From DATJPW01 sp963752855 (GTDB taxonomy: Bacteria > Desulfobacterota > Desulfomonilia > Desulfomonilales > Desulfomonilaceae), in NCBI GenBank assembly GCA_963752855.1, contig CAVVZX010000034.1, forward strand, positions 53,504-117,503: a stretch of 64,000 nt of DNA. The letters are read 5' to 3'. Positions 19,393 to 27,835 of the stretch are shown in pieces (the stretch's first letter is position 1; each line of letters begins with the position of its first letter). A model generated the notes under the pieces. The model did no database searches. It worked only from the letters and a program-made list of their open reading frames with translations, and was not told the DNA's origin. Position numbers and translations under genes: made by a program.

Positions 19393-20280
19393 TCACTTGG
19401 ACCGCGAACATCGTTCCGGCTCAAGTTTACAGAGTGATTCGGAAATTTGGTCAGCCGTTCCGGAGACCATCCTCATGAAATCAACACTTTTTTCTTTGGT
19501 TACCCGGTTCTTGGGCGCTGATATGCTGATCGCCGCAACACATTCACCCTTGGCATTAATTATGGGCGCAGCAACACAATAAACCCCCGCAATAGTTTCC
19601 TCATCATCGACGGCCATCTTATTGATCCTGATTTGTTCGATTTCCTCAATAAGAGCGTCAACGGAGTCTATCGAATGCTCGGTGAGTTCTTTGAGAGCGC
19701 CTCTTCGTGCGTAGATTCGCCTAATGTCATCGTCTGCATGGTATGACAACATTACCTTTCCGGTTGCAGTACAGTGCGCAGGAAATCGTACGCCGAGCAC
19801 CGCCGAGATCCGCAGCATCTCTTCAGACTCCAACCTGAATATGTAATGGATTTCATTGTATTCCAGTACGGCCGCATTAACTGTTTCATTGCACATGGCA
19901 CTAAGATCTCGAAGAAAGGGCACCATAACCGAGCGAAGGAATCTATCCCTCCTGGCCAGTGTCCCGATTTCTAGGGTCCGCAATCCGAGGCTGTACAATC
20001 TGGTGTCGTTATGCTGTTGCACATATCTTCGAACTTTCAGGGTGTTAAGGACGCGGTGAACCGTTCCTTTTGCGAGCCCAAGTTTATGGCTGATCTCTGT
20101 GACGGAGAGACCACGGTCTTGGTCGATCAACAAATCCAAGACGGACAATGCCTTATCCAATGATGTAACCCGGTAGCTAATCATGGGAATTGATTCAGGT
20201 TTCGAGTTATCCTTTGTCACTGTGATGGCTGAACTCCTTGATTTTTGTTCCGTATTTGAGAACAACATGTTGCTATACAA
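19393..20280 (-). CDS. IclR-family transcriptional regulator
   Basis: Likely local regulator of the adjoining ketoacid oxidoreductase operon, transcribed in the same direction 12 bases before porG. The 295-aa protein has an N-terminal winged helix (residues about 37-95: TSLDKALSVLDLLIDQDRG, LSVTEISHKLGLAKGTVHRV) and a C-terminal IclR effector domain (GVRFPAHCTATGKVMLSY and GVYCVAAPIINAKGECVAAI). IclR regulators commonly sense aromatic or short organic acids. The first 33 residues before the HTH are unlike the family, and a later start such as the Met at residue 33 is possible. It is intact. Confidence 0.9.
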   Translation of the reverse strand: MYSNMLFSNTEQKSRSSAITVTKDNSKPESIPMISYRVTSLDKALSVLDLLIDQDRGLSVTEISHKLGLAKGTVHRVLNTLKVRRYVQQHNDTRLYSLGLRTLEIGTLARRDRFLRSVMVPFLRDLSAMCNETVNAAVLEYNEIHYIFRLESEEMLRISAVLGVRFPAHCTATGKVMLSYHADDDIRRIYARRGALKELTEHSIDSVDALIEEIEQIRINKMAVDDEETIAGVYCVAAPIINAKGECVAAISISAPKNRVTKEKSVDFMRMVSGTADQISESLCKLEPERCSRSK

Positions 20281-20335
20281 AATTATAATAATACAAAACT
20301 GTAGTAGTCAAGCAGAAATGTTCCGTCCTCGAGAA

Positions 20336-20614
20336 CTAAATTCTCATATACGGAACAAATAAAGGCCGGTTGAAAATCGCGGCAAAACAGTGAAGACACG
20401 CGAGGTCGCAAGCGTTCGTTAGGGCAACTGATACATGGCGCGGAGCAGCCGACCATGTATAACTGGGTGGTATGACTTCATCAATTAGAATATTTATTCC
20501 CGTCGTTCTATTGAAGAAGTGGAGCCCAGCCGGTCCGGTGCGGATCTTTAAGCCTGAATTTACAACATTCCAGTTCTTAAACGGAGTTTCCATGCAATGA
20601 TTTACCAGAGTCAA
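20336..20614 (-). pseudogene. N-terminal fragment of a radical SAM protein
   Basis: A 92-aa frame ending with a radical SAM cluster motif, ALTNACDLACLHCFAA (Cys-x3-Cys-x2-Cys). The preceding text (GLHFFNRTTGINILIDEV, then SAAPRHVSVALTN) matches the leader of radical SAM enzymes that act on peptides or assemble cofactors, where this motif opens a barrel of some 300 residues. Here the frame leaves homology immediately after the motif and stops at 20336. The catalytic barrel is absent, so the fragment is non-functional. It lies in host-side sequence just before the tRNA scar. Confidence 0.55.
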
Positions 20615-20796
20615 AGGCTATTACCGAACCTGAGAGCGAAACACGTCAATGTTCAATATTATTGCCACCTTGTCTCGTCAGTTTTTTGTTGAATGCCCGC
20701 CCTGAGATTCTCATTAAGAATAGTGATAAATGTTCTAATGATCTGTCATGGAAATAATTGATTCTGTCATGGAACTCCTAATTTTCGAGGGAACGT

Positions 20797-21030
20797 ATGC
20801 TAGGTCTGGACTCGCAAATGAGTGTGAGCTGTACCAATGCCATTCATCATTCAAAGGAAGCCGTATGTTTTGGGCATTTGCAGCAGCTCCAAGGCGCCTT
20901 CTTAGAGGAAGCGCAGAGATTTATAGCCCGATTAGTATCGTATTATAAAGATCAAATTCGGAGTATTTACCAGAAGATTTTTCAATATCCCGTAGCGAAA
21001 TTGCCAGAACTGATTGTCAGCTTCAAATAG
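20797..21030 (+). CDS. hypothetical protein (77 aa), weak support
   Basis: A plus-strand frame in a region without other genes. The second half (LEEAQRFIARLVSYYKDQIR, then SIYQKIFQYPVAKLPELI) is helical and protein-like; the first 30 residues are not. No strong ribosome site is visible. It may be the tail of a larger disrupted gene. No family is recognised. Confidence 0.25.
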   Translation: MLGLDSQMSVSCTNAIHHSKEAVCFGHLQQLQGAFLEEAQRFIARLVSYYKDQIRSIYQKIFQYPVAKLPELIVSFK

Positions 21031-21233
21031 GGCAGCCGACGGAGATGATGATGAAACTGACTCGACGTTTTTTCTTTCCGTGCAATACAATAACTCCAGC
21101 GAGACCGAGATTTTCGTGAGGATTGCAAGTTCAAAATCGGAAGGGGGCCCTTTGGGGGCCCTGGATCAGAACGTCTAAAACTACTTTATGTATTGCTAGT
21201 CCAGGCTTCCTTGTGATATCGGGCGTTTAGGCT

Positions 21234-21276
21234 GGCAGTCCCAAGGGGTTTCGAACCCCTGTCTCCGCCGTGAGAG
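21234..21276 (-). tRNA. 3' half of tRNA-Glu(CTC): integration scar (att site)
   Basis: On the minus strand the 43 bases run from anticodon-loop position 32 (CTCTCAC, anticodon CTC) through the 3' anticodon stem GGCGG, the T arm AGGGGTTCGAAACCCCT, the acceptor strand TGGGACT and GCCA. This is exactly the 3' half of a bacterial tRNA-Glu. The 5' half (which would begin AGTCCCA and have the CCGCC stem strand) is absent: upstream on this strand the sequence is GATTT and unrelated. Tyrosine integrases often use the anticodon loop-to-CCA segment of a tRNA as attachment core and leave such a half copy at one end of the element. From orientation, the host lies below 21234 and the element above it. Confidence 0.8.
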
Positions 21277-21479
21277 AAATCTTACCTTGTTTTAGCGGGA
21301 TGTCAAGAATGCCTTTTATGCTGAGGATTTAAGGACTTGTCGATTTCGGGCATGAATGTGTTTGGGAACTTTTTTCCCTTTTTGGGAAGATTTTTTCCAA
21401 AAATGGCCCCCATGATGGCCCCCATAAAAATGGTGGCCTGGATCCCCGTTTTCCCATCGCGTCGCAGAATTTTTGCGGT

Positions 21480-21870
21480 GTGGCTCCTAGGATACGAACC
21501 GCGAAAACAGCGGCAGAGCGACCGCTCCGGAACCTATTATCCGAGTGCTGTGCATTTCCCTCAGCCTACAGGCTGAGGGAAATTTTGGATGGGACACGTC
21601 CTGGACTTAACAGTCCAGACCCCCTTCGAGACAGGCCTTTAGCGAAACGAGGATTCTTACGGACAACATTCAGGCAATATGGCAACGTCACGCCCGATGA
21701 CGTATACTACGGGCGACGAAAGGCTATATTGGAGCGCCGTAAAACTCTTAAGCGGGAAACGCTCATGCGGCCGCAAGGAATTCAACCACACTTTCCCCAG
21801 GCCTCCTGGGGCCGTAACTCTCCTCTAATTGTGCACCTCAAAATTCCCATTTCAGCTGACGACATACCAC
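21480..21870 (+). mobile_element. 3'-end remnant of an IS transposase (rve/IS3- or IS481-like tail), copy 1
   Basis: The frame from about 21670 to 21790 reads YGNVTPDDVYYGRRKAILER, then RKTLKRETLMR, the typical C-terminal end of integrase-core transposases of the IS3/IS481 type. The upstream catalytic domain is missing. The sequence after it (CCTCCTGGGGCCGTAACTCT, then CACCTCAAAATTCCCATTT and GCTGACGACATA) recurs near 29900-29985 and 49400-49470, so it marks the right end of one IS family. The stretch is interrupted at 21555-21586 by a perfect hairpin. Confidence 0.6.
21555..21586 (+). terminator. rho-independent terminator-like hairpin
   Basis: TTTCCCTCAGCC, loop TACA, GGCTGAGGGAAA and then TTTT: a perfect 12-bp stem with a four-base loop and a short T run. 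It can act on both strands because AAATTT-like tracts occur on each side. It lies inside the IS remnant and no clear gene ends just before it. Confidence 0.5.
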
Positions 21871-22110
21871 ATAAATCTCCGAGTACGAGCATAGAATAAT
21901 GCCCCGGTTTATTTACACAGAATATTTGATCTCAACTTTAGGCTCCCGAGGCACTGTAGCGCTTACAGCGCCTCTGATTATCAATGACAGAGTACTGATC
22001 CGTGACCCAATTTACGAGACTGTGCACTAAGTTTCGCCCACTCATAGTGTTACCCTGCGAGCAATGCCGGTTGTTCGTTGGTCCGTTTCCGGAAAGATTC
22101 CCTATCCGAC

Positions 22111-22482
22111 TTATTCAGGCTTCAAGGGCACACACGCAATGTTGTTCGCTTTCTTCACACAGTGATATCCTGGACCGACAGGCACGTTTTGGCACCGCGA
22201 CTGGCCCGGCCCGCCGCACGCCTTCCCGGTAGGTGAAGTGCCGGATTGAACATGTGAGGTGATCGAACTTCCCGAGTTCGACGAGATTCCGGAATTGGTA
22301 GTTCCTGCCGACCCCATGTGCCGTGCGATCATAATGTAATGAATAGCCGATTCAGGTGAATTGGCAACCAGAGGGAACTGGCTGGTTGAGTTCCCCGCGG
22401 CATAAGTAGTCTGCGCTGTGAGAAATGCCATTCCTATGACGACCATTACAGACAACACGTATAAAACTGTTTGTGTTTTCAT
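22111..22482 (-). CDS. small exported cysteine-containing protein (123 aa)
   Basis: Starts at the ATG at 22482 with an AAGGA site. Residues 1-29 form a signal peptide (LYVLSVMVVIGMAFLTAQTT, cleavage after YAA). The mature part is a low-complexity Ser/Gly/Thr linker followed by a C-terminal four-cysteine segment (ACGGPGQSRCQ, GYHCVKKANNIACVPLK). I know no family. A protein of the same design (signal, linker, C-terminal cysteines) is coded at 51143-51505. No operon partner is apparent. Confidence 0.6.
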   Translation of the reverse strand: MKTQTVLYVLSVMVVIGMAFLTAQTTYAAGNSTSQFPLVANSPESAIHYIMIARHMGSAGTTNSGISSNSGSSITSHVQSGTSPTGKACGGPGQSRCQNVPVGPGYHCVKKANNIACVPLKPE

Positions 22483-22694
22483 TGGACTAGTCCTTTTTCT
22501 CGCCTTTTGTGTGAGACCCGAGTACAGGTCCCCCTTGACTCAGTCTCATGGACCCTTTTCCAAAATAGATGCGCTAGACAGAGTTTGGGTTCAATGTTTG
22601 ACCTCGGATGTTTGAGTTAATTTGGTTGGCCTGGCAACGGGCCGTATCTCGATGAGAAAAAGCAGCACTGCCTTTCCACAGTCGCCCAGGTTCA

Positions 22695-22937
22695 GTGGGC
22701 CAGTGTTTCATTTTGTCCAAGGATGTCTCCGAGTGCCAGAGTAGACTCGTGAATCGATTTACCTCATTGGAAAATCTATTCTCTACTTTGAGATCAGGTA
22801 AATTATTAGCTCTTACAGCTCCTCTGGTAATAGATCAGAAGGAACTTATCGGATATGCGGTAAGCCCGGAAGAGGCTTACTGCGCAGATCTACTTTTCGA
22901 AGATTTCATGTCTTTATGTCCGTATTTCCGTTTCTAG
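22695..22937 (+). CDS. hypothetical protein (80 aa) with a degenerate copy at about 21930
   Basis: The middle of this frame, FSTLRSGKLLALTAPLVIDQ, then KELIGYAV, is matched by sequence near 21925-22030 that reads STLGSRGTVALTAPLIINDR. Two diverged copies of the same coding sequence argue that at least part of it was once a real protein. The C-terminal half (SPEEAYCADLLFEDF) also has coding character. No ribosome site or known family is seen. Confidence 0.3.
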   Translation: MGQCFILSKDVSECQSRLVNRFTSLENLFSTLRSGKLLALTAPLVIDQKELIGYAVSPEEAYCADLLFEDFMSLCPYFRF

Positions 22938-23035
22938 CCATATGTCCGTCTTTTCTGAGACACCAATGATTCCACTTGACCAGGACACTGCCTAGTAATA
23001 TGGCTTAGATAGGGACAGCCTTCTTCGGGCTAAAA

Positions 23036-23110
23036 GGGCATATCGGACAGTGGGGCACCGGCCCAAACACCCCCAAGATGGCGATAGCGCCGCATAATTC
23101 AAGTTTAAGA
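23036..23110 (-). repeat. left-end remnant of a dispersed IS-like repeat (inverted copy)
   Basis: The complement reads ATGCGGCGCTATCGCCATCT, then TGGGGGTGTTTGGGC. The same start, ATGCGGCGCTATCGCCATTT, occurs at about 29590 and, more diverged, at about 36672 on the plus strand. It is one of three copies of a decayed element end. The remaining part of the 348-base gap 22938-23285 shows no gene. Confidence 0.5.
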
Positions 23111-23285
23111 AAGGAAACCGTAACACGATAAGAAAGGCGTACAGTAGAAACGCTCACAATTTCTCCAAGGCACGCAGACCTGGGCCCATCAACAGGTCAT
23201 TTGGCAGTTACACTCTGCCTGTTTCAGAAGTCAACTTGGACTGTCGCCCTTAGCCAACCCATTCAATGTCATGGAGGTTAGCCAT

Positions 23286-23702
23286 ATGGATGAGATCATG
23301 GAAGATATTAAATCAGTAGGGGTTCGTAATCGCCGTGTTCACATGGCAAATGAAAGGACATTTCTTGCATGGATCAGAACAAGCATAGGGGTGATGGCAT
23401 TCGGTTTTGTTGTTGAAAAGTTTGCCCTGTTCGTAAGACAATTATCAATTTTTATTGGGAAATCTGGCTTCCCAGAAACCCATATGCCTCCTCCTCTTCA
23501 TGGATATTCATCAATCTTTGGAATACTTCTTGTGAGTCTTGGGGCTTTGATGGGCATGCTTGCATTTATCAGGTATAAGAAGGTCGAGAGACAAATTTAC
23601 GAGGATACATATCAACCATCGTTGATACTTGACGTAATGCTCACCATATCAGTCCTTATAGTCGGAATCTTCCTTGTGAGTTATTTGATTCATAGTGCTT
23701 GA
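23286..23702 (+). CDS. DUF202 (YidH-like) membrane protein
   Basis: Small inner-membrane protein of the DUF202/YidH family, function unknown. The signature is ANERTFLAWIRTSIGVMAFG, running into the first membrane helix; two more helices follow (SSIFGILLVSLGALMGMLAF and MLTISVLIVGIFLVSYLI). I use the ATG at 23286 (MDEIMEDIK), preceded by GGAGGT seven bases upstream, rather than the ATG five codons earlier. 138 aa, as usual for the family. A second DUF202 gene with a remarkable repeat extension lies at 48523. Confidence 0.85.
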   Translation: MDEIMEDIKSVGVRNRRVHMANERTFLAWIRTSIGVMAFGFVVEKFALFVRQLSIFIGKSGFPETHMPPPLHGYSSIFGILLVSLGALMGMLAFIRYKKVERQIYEDTYQPSLILDVMLTISVLIVGIFLVSYLIHSA

Positions 23703-23926
23703 CGCAAGTGCAGTTTTGGATTCTTTCATGACGTCCAATCTGAAATCCGATGCCAATGCAGGAACCGCGGAGGCAAAAGAGGTTTTCTGTCATGCGGCAG
23801 GGTCTATCGTACAACCTTGACCTGTGATCTGCTTCAACGTACTGTTGACATAGGTCAATTTCGTCTCCTCCTCATGATCCATGCACAGGAGACGGCGACC
23901 CGAGATCAACGACCGGGAGGAGTCCT

Positions 23927-25565
23927 ATGAAAAAGCTGTTTCTATCGGTACTCGGCCTGTCTCTCATGATTACTCAAATAGCCTTCGCAGCCGAAATCAA
24001 AGACTCCGAATCCGCCACGCATGACTCGGACTCGTCCACTTACAGAATCGTAGATACGTACTCCTTTCCAGGCTTCAAGGTGATCCAGTTCACACTTCCT
24101 GTCCTTTCCGTGTACACCTACCTGCTGGTTAGTGACGGGGAAGCACTGCTAGTGGATCCAGTCCGCGACATCTCCTTCTATCTGGAAACGGCAAAGAAGG
24201 AGTCTGCAAAGATCAAGGGAGTTTATCTGACCCATTCCCACGCGGATTTTATAGCGGGCCATACGGAAATGAAAAAAGCCCTAAACATTCCCATCTACCA
24301 GAGTCACAAATCGGGAGCCAAGTACCGTATTGAGGCAGCGGACGAGAAGTCTTCCGTCAAAATCGGAAGAGCCACTTTGAAGTTCACGGATACACCCGGC
24401 CACACGCCAGATGGCCAGTGCTGCGTTGTTTTCTCCAAAGAAGACCCTCAAACGCCCAAACTTTTGTTCACTGGCGATGTGCTGTTCGTTGGGAGCGTGG
24501 GGCGGCCGGATCTCATGGACGGCACTATTTCTGCTGCCTGGCTCGCCTCAGCAATGTACGATTCCTGGACTCAGAAGCTTTCCAAGCTGCCTGACAGCGT
24601 CATGATTTTTCCGGCTCACGGGGCAGGGTCCCTTTGTGGCGCACATCTCAGCGACGAGCCTACGTCAACCATCGGTAAGGAAAAGTCGTCCAACCCGTAT
24701 TTCAAGGCTAAGGGGAGAGGTGAATTTATTGCACTTGTGCTCCAAGGACTCCCCGAGGCGCCCCAATATTTTCAGCATAATGCGAAGATGAACCGCGAAG
24801 GGCCGCCATCGGTGGATTGGAACGCTCCAATGCCCAAGGATGTCAAGGCCACCCCTGAACTGACCGAGCCCAAAACATATTACGTGGTGGACCTCAGAGA
24901 CGCCAAAACCTATGCTGATGGTCACATTCCCAATTCGGTGAACATTGCGGCCAGGGGAAGACTTGAGACCTGGATAGGGACGATGGTGCCTTGGGGCTCC
25001 AAGCTTGTCCTGGCGGGCGATACGGACCTCCTTAAAGAAGCTCTTCATCGGCTCCATCGCGTGGGATATAAGGCCGACACCATCACTCTGGAATCGTGGA
25101 AAAACGCAAAACTCCCACTCAAGAAGGGGAATCCCATCTCCTCGCGGGACCTGTACGCCCTTATGCAGAAAGGGGAAGCCCCGCTTGTAGTTGACGTGCG
25201 TCTCCCCGCGGAGTGGATGGCGCTCCGCATAGGCGCCGTCCTCAACTTGCCCCTCAGCCATCTGGCGGAGCTTTCTTCAAAGCTGGACCCGGAGCAGCCT
25301 GTCGTGGTGGCGTGTAATTCCGCGTATCGCTCAAGCATGGCCACAGGCATACTCGAACGCAAGGGGATCAAGAAACGCCCGGAACCTGGAAGGTGGGAGC
25401 CAAGCTTGGGTGGAAGCAGGTCTTCCGGTGTACGAGGGTGAAAAACCCCCGGAAGCCGGGTTAGTACCCGGCAAGACGGTACCCAAAGGGACACCTGTAG
25501 AAAAGCCAAAGGACAAGGCAGCGAAACCCGCAACCAAACCCAAAGTGCCCGACGTAGGCTGCTGA
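23927..25565 (+). pseudogene. exported MBL-fold persulfide-dioxygenase-like protein with two rhodanese domains; late frameshift
   Basis: Probably handles persulfide/sulfane sulfur in the periplasm. A signal peptide (residues 1-22, ending AFA-AE) precedes an ETHE1-like metallo-beta-lactamase domain (about 40-255) with THSHADFIAGH, TPGHTPDGQC, LFTGDVLFVG and PAHGAGSLCG. The usual HxHxDH motif has Phe at its last His (residue 108); in ETHE1 the iron ligands are the first His, the His of TPGHT and the Asp of TGD, all present. Two rhodanese domains follow: the first (about 315-395) has no Cys in its loop (LAGDTD), the second has a Cys (VVACNSAYRSS). After the second loop an indel near 25372 breaks the frame (stop 25439); the other frame gives ARNLEGGSQAWVEAGLPVY and a Lys/Pro-rich tail ending at 25565. 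The loss removes only the last rhodanese helix and tail. Confidence 0.8.
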
Positions 25566-25809
25566 CTTCGTGTCAGCCCGGTTGTGGATGAAAGACTCTC
25601 ACAAAGAATTTCCGGCAAGCGCTTTTCAGTGTGTACTTTCCGCCCCTGCCGTTCAGACTAGCCGCTCATTCGGGGGACCGCCGAATCTCTAGTCTCCCTC
25701 CGTGTCCACGCGGACTCGGATACCATAGAGTCCTGACAGTCGCCATGCCGACGGGCGGACTGGTAGCTGTTGCCTTTCAATTACATCCAGCACAAGGAGA
25801 ATCCTCACC

Positions 25810-27507
25810 ATGGCCATAAAACTTCTGATTATCGGCGGGGTGGCGGGAGGCGCTACTGCAGCGGCCAGGGCCCGCCGCCTGAATGAACATGCAGAAATCA
25901 TCCTATTCGAGCGAGGGGAACACATTTCCTTCGCCAATTGCGGACTACCTTATTATATCGGCGGAATCATCGAGGACCGGGCCAACCTCCTGGTCACCAC
26001 CCGGGAAGCCTTCATGAAACGCTATAAGATTGATGTACGCATCGGGTCTCAGGTCCTGGCAATTGACCGACCCGAGCGACAGGTGTTGGTTCGGGATCTC
26101 GCTTCCGGAGTCGAATACCGTGAGTCATATGACAAGATTATTCTTGCTCCAGGGGCAGAACCGATCAAGCCTCCCTTACCCGGAATCGATCTGGATGGGA
26201 TTTTCCACCTGCGCGATATCCCGGATTCGGACAGGATCAAGACGTTGATCGACCTGAAAAAGCCTGAAACCGCTATCGTGGTGGGTGGAGGTTTCATCGG
26301 GTTGGAAATGGCCGAAAACCTGGTTCATCGCGGGGTGAAGACCACGATAGTCGAGATGGATGAACAAGTCATGGCTCCCCTGGACTCGGAAATGGCCGGT
26401 ATCATCCACGGTCATCTGCGAGACAGTGGTGTCACCCTGGAGTTGGGCCAACGTGTGGAATCCTTTGCAAAGAGAGAAGGCCGCCTAGAGATTACCACCG
26501 CTCAGGGCAAGGAACTTGTCGGTGATTTGATCATTTCGGCCCTCGGAGTAAGGCCGGAAAACAAACTAGCCAGAGATGCAGGGCTGGTATTAGGACCTAG
26601 AGGGCACATCAAAGTCGACGATACCATGAGGACAGAGGACCCTGATATCTATGCGGTCGGTGATGCGGTGGAAATCGAGGACCTGGTCACTGGATTGCCC
26701 ACCTCGGTGGCCCTTGCGGGACCGGCAAACAAACAAGGACGCATCGCGGCGGATAACGCAATGGGTCGCAAGAGTGTGTACAGGGGAGCGTTAGGGAGTT
26801 CTATCGTAAAAGTGTTCGACTTGATCGTCGCAGGGACAGGCGCAAATGAAAAACAACTCCGAAAGCACGGCATCCCGTTCAGAGTGAGCTATACGCATTC
26901 CGGTTCCCATGCCTCGTACTATCCGGGCGCGTTTCCTATGGCTATCAAGCTGCTTTTCGCGCCAGGCAACGGAAAGATTCTCGGCGCGCAGATCATTGGA
27001 CGTTCCGGAGTGGACAAGAGGATCGACATCCTGGCTACTGCCATTCACGGCCGCATGACCGTGTTTGACCTGGAAGAACTTGAACTGGCGTATGCTCCAC
27101 CGTACTCATCCGCCAAAGATCCGGTCAACATCGCGGGATTCGTGGCAAGCAACATTCTCAAAGATGACGCGGCAGTGGTTCAATGGCATGAGTTGGCCTC
27201 GATACGAAAGGAGGGAGCGGTTCTCTTGGACCTGCGGTCAGCGAAGGAAATCGAGGCAGCAGGAAAGATACCAGGGTCGCTCCACATCCCGCTCGAAGAG
27301 CTGAGGGATTCATTGGAGATTCTCTATAAGGAGAAACTGTACATTCCATATTGTGCCGTCGGCATGAGGGGGTACCTGGCGCATCGCATTCTCGTGCAAA
27401 ACGGATTCAGGTCAAAGAACCTGAGCGGTGGGTACCGGACCTTCATTGGCGCAAAGGAAGAAATCATGCGTGAATCCCCGGAAGATGCGCTCTGGCTCAG
27501 CGAATAG
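25810..27507 (+). CDS. CoA-disulfide reductase with C-terminal rhodanese domain
   Basis: Flavoprotein of the CoADR-RHD type, which uses NAD(P)H to reduce CoA disulfide, CoA persulfide or polysulfide. The FAD motif is GGVAGGATAAARARRL, the redox Cys is residue 44 in SFANCGLPYYIGG and the NAD(P) motif is VVGGGFIGLEMAENL. The FAD-phosphate end motif is YAVGDAVE. The dimerisation domain (about 330-445) is followed by a rhodanese domain (about 455-565) with a candidate persulfide Cys 515 in PYCAVGMRG. ATG at 25810 with an AAGGAG site. It stands 245 bases after the persulfide-dioxygenase-like gene, so the two form a sulfur-processing pair. Confidence 0.9.
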   Translation: MAIKLLIIGGVAGGATAAARARRLNEHAEIILFERGEHISFANCGLPYYIGGIIEDRANLLVTTREAFMKRYKIDVRIGSQVLAIDRPERQVLVRDLASGVEYRESYDKIILAPGAEPIKPPLPGIDLDGIFHLRDIPDSDRIKTLIDLKKPETAIVVGGGFIGLEMAENLVHRGVKTTIVEMDEQVMAPLDSEMAGIIHGHLRDSGVTLELGQRVESFAKREGRLEITTAQGKELVGDLIISALGVRPENKLARDAGLVLGPRGHIKVDDTMRTEDPDIYAVGDAVEIEDLVTGLPTSVALAGPANKQGRIAADNAMGRKSVYRGALGSSIVKVFDLIVAGTGANEKQLRKHGIPFRVSYTHSGSHASYYPGAFPMAIKLLFAPGNGKILGAQIIGRSGVDKRIDILATAIHGRMTVFDLEELELAYAPPYSSAKDPVNIAGFVASNILKDDAAVVQWHELASIRKEGAVLLDLRSAKEIEAAGKIPGSLHIPLEELRDSLEILYKEKLYIPYCAVGMRGYLAHRILVQNGFRSKNLSGGYRTFIGAKEEIMRESPEDALWLSE

Positions 27508-27835
27508 CCCGGATCGAGCGCATCTTAGTGGATTCCAGGTAATTAGAAGCCCTCATTAGAGGAACTTCTCGCCGCCGTCTTTGGGCTAGGGGGAGTTCAG
27601 GCACGCGGTACGCAATCTCCCCGTCCGCCCCAAAAGCAGTAAAGAAGCTCTTCCTGAGAATCCCGACTCTACTCCAACCCCAACTTGGCCAATCCTCGCC
27701 TCCAGAATCGAGGCAACTCAGCTTTTTCGCCAACAGGTTCTCTCAACAACCCAAAACATGCGCAAGCGATTTCCCCGTGGGAGCAAACCTGTTCCGGAAG
27801 TGCCTGAAAAGGGCGGTCGCGCCTGATGCTGGGCA
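27508..27835. other. 328-base gap, no gene seen
   Basis: Between two convergent genes. Only a small hairpin, CTGATGC-TGG-GCATCAG, is seen just after the stop of the minus-strand gene; it lacks a T tract. It may help terminate that transcript. Confidence 0.4.

Noticed and set aside
21234..21330. Complete tRNA or tmRNA gene at the T-arm-like sequence
   Set aside because: The 5' half and matching acceptor strand are missing; tmRNA would need a mate several hundred bases upstream, which was not found. It is a tRNA-Glu half.
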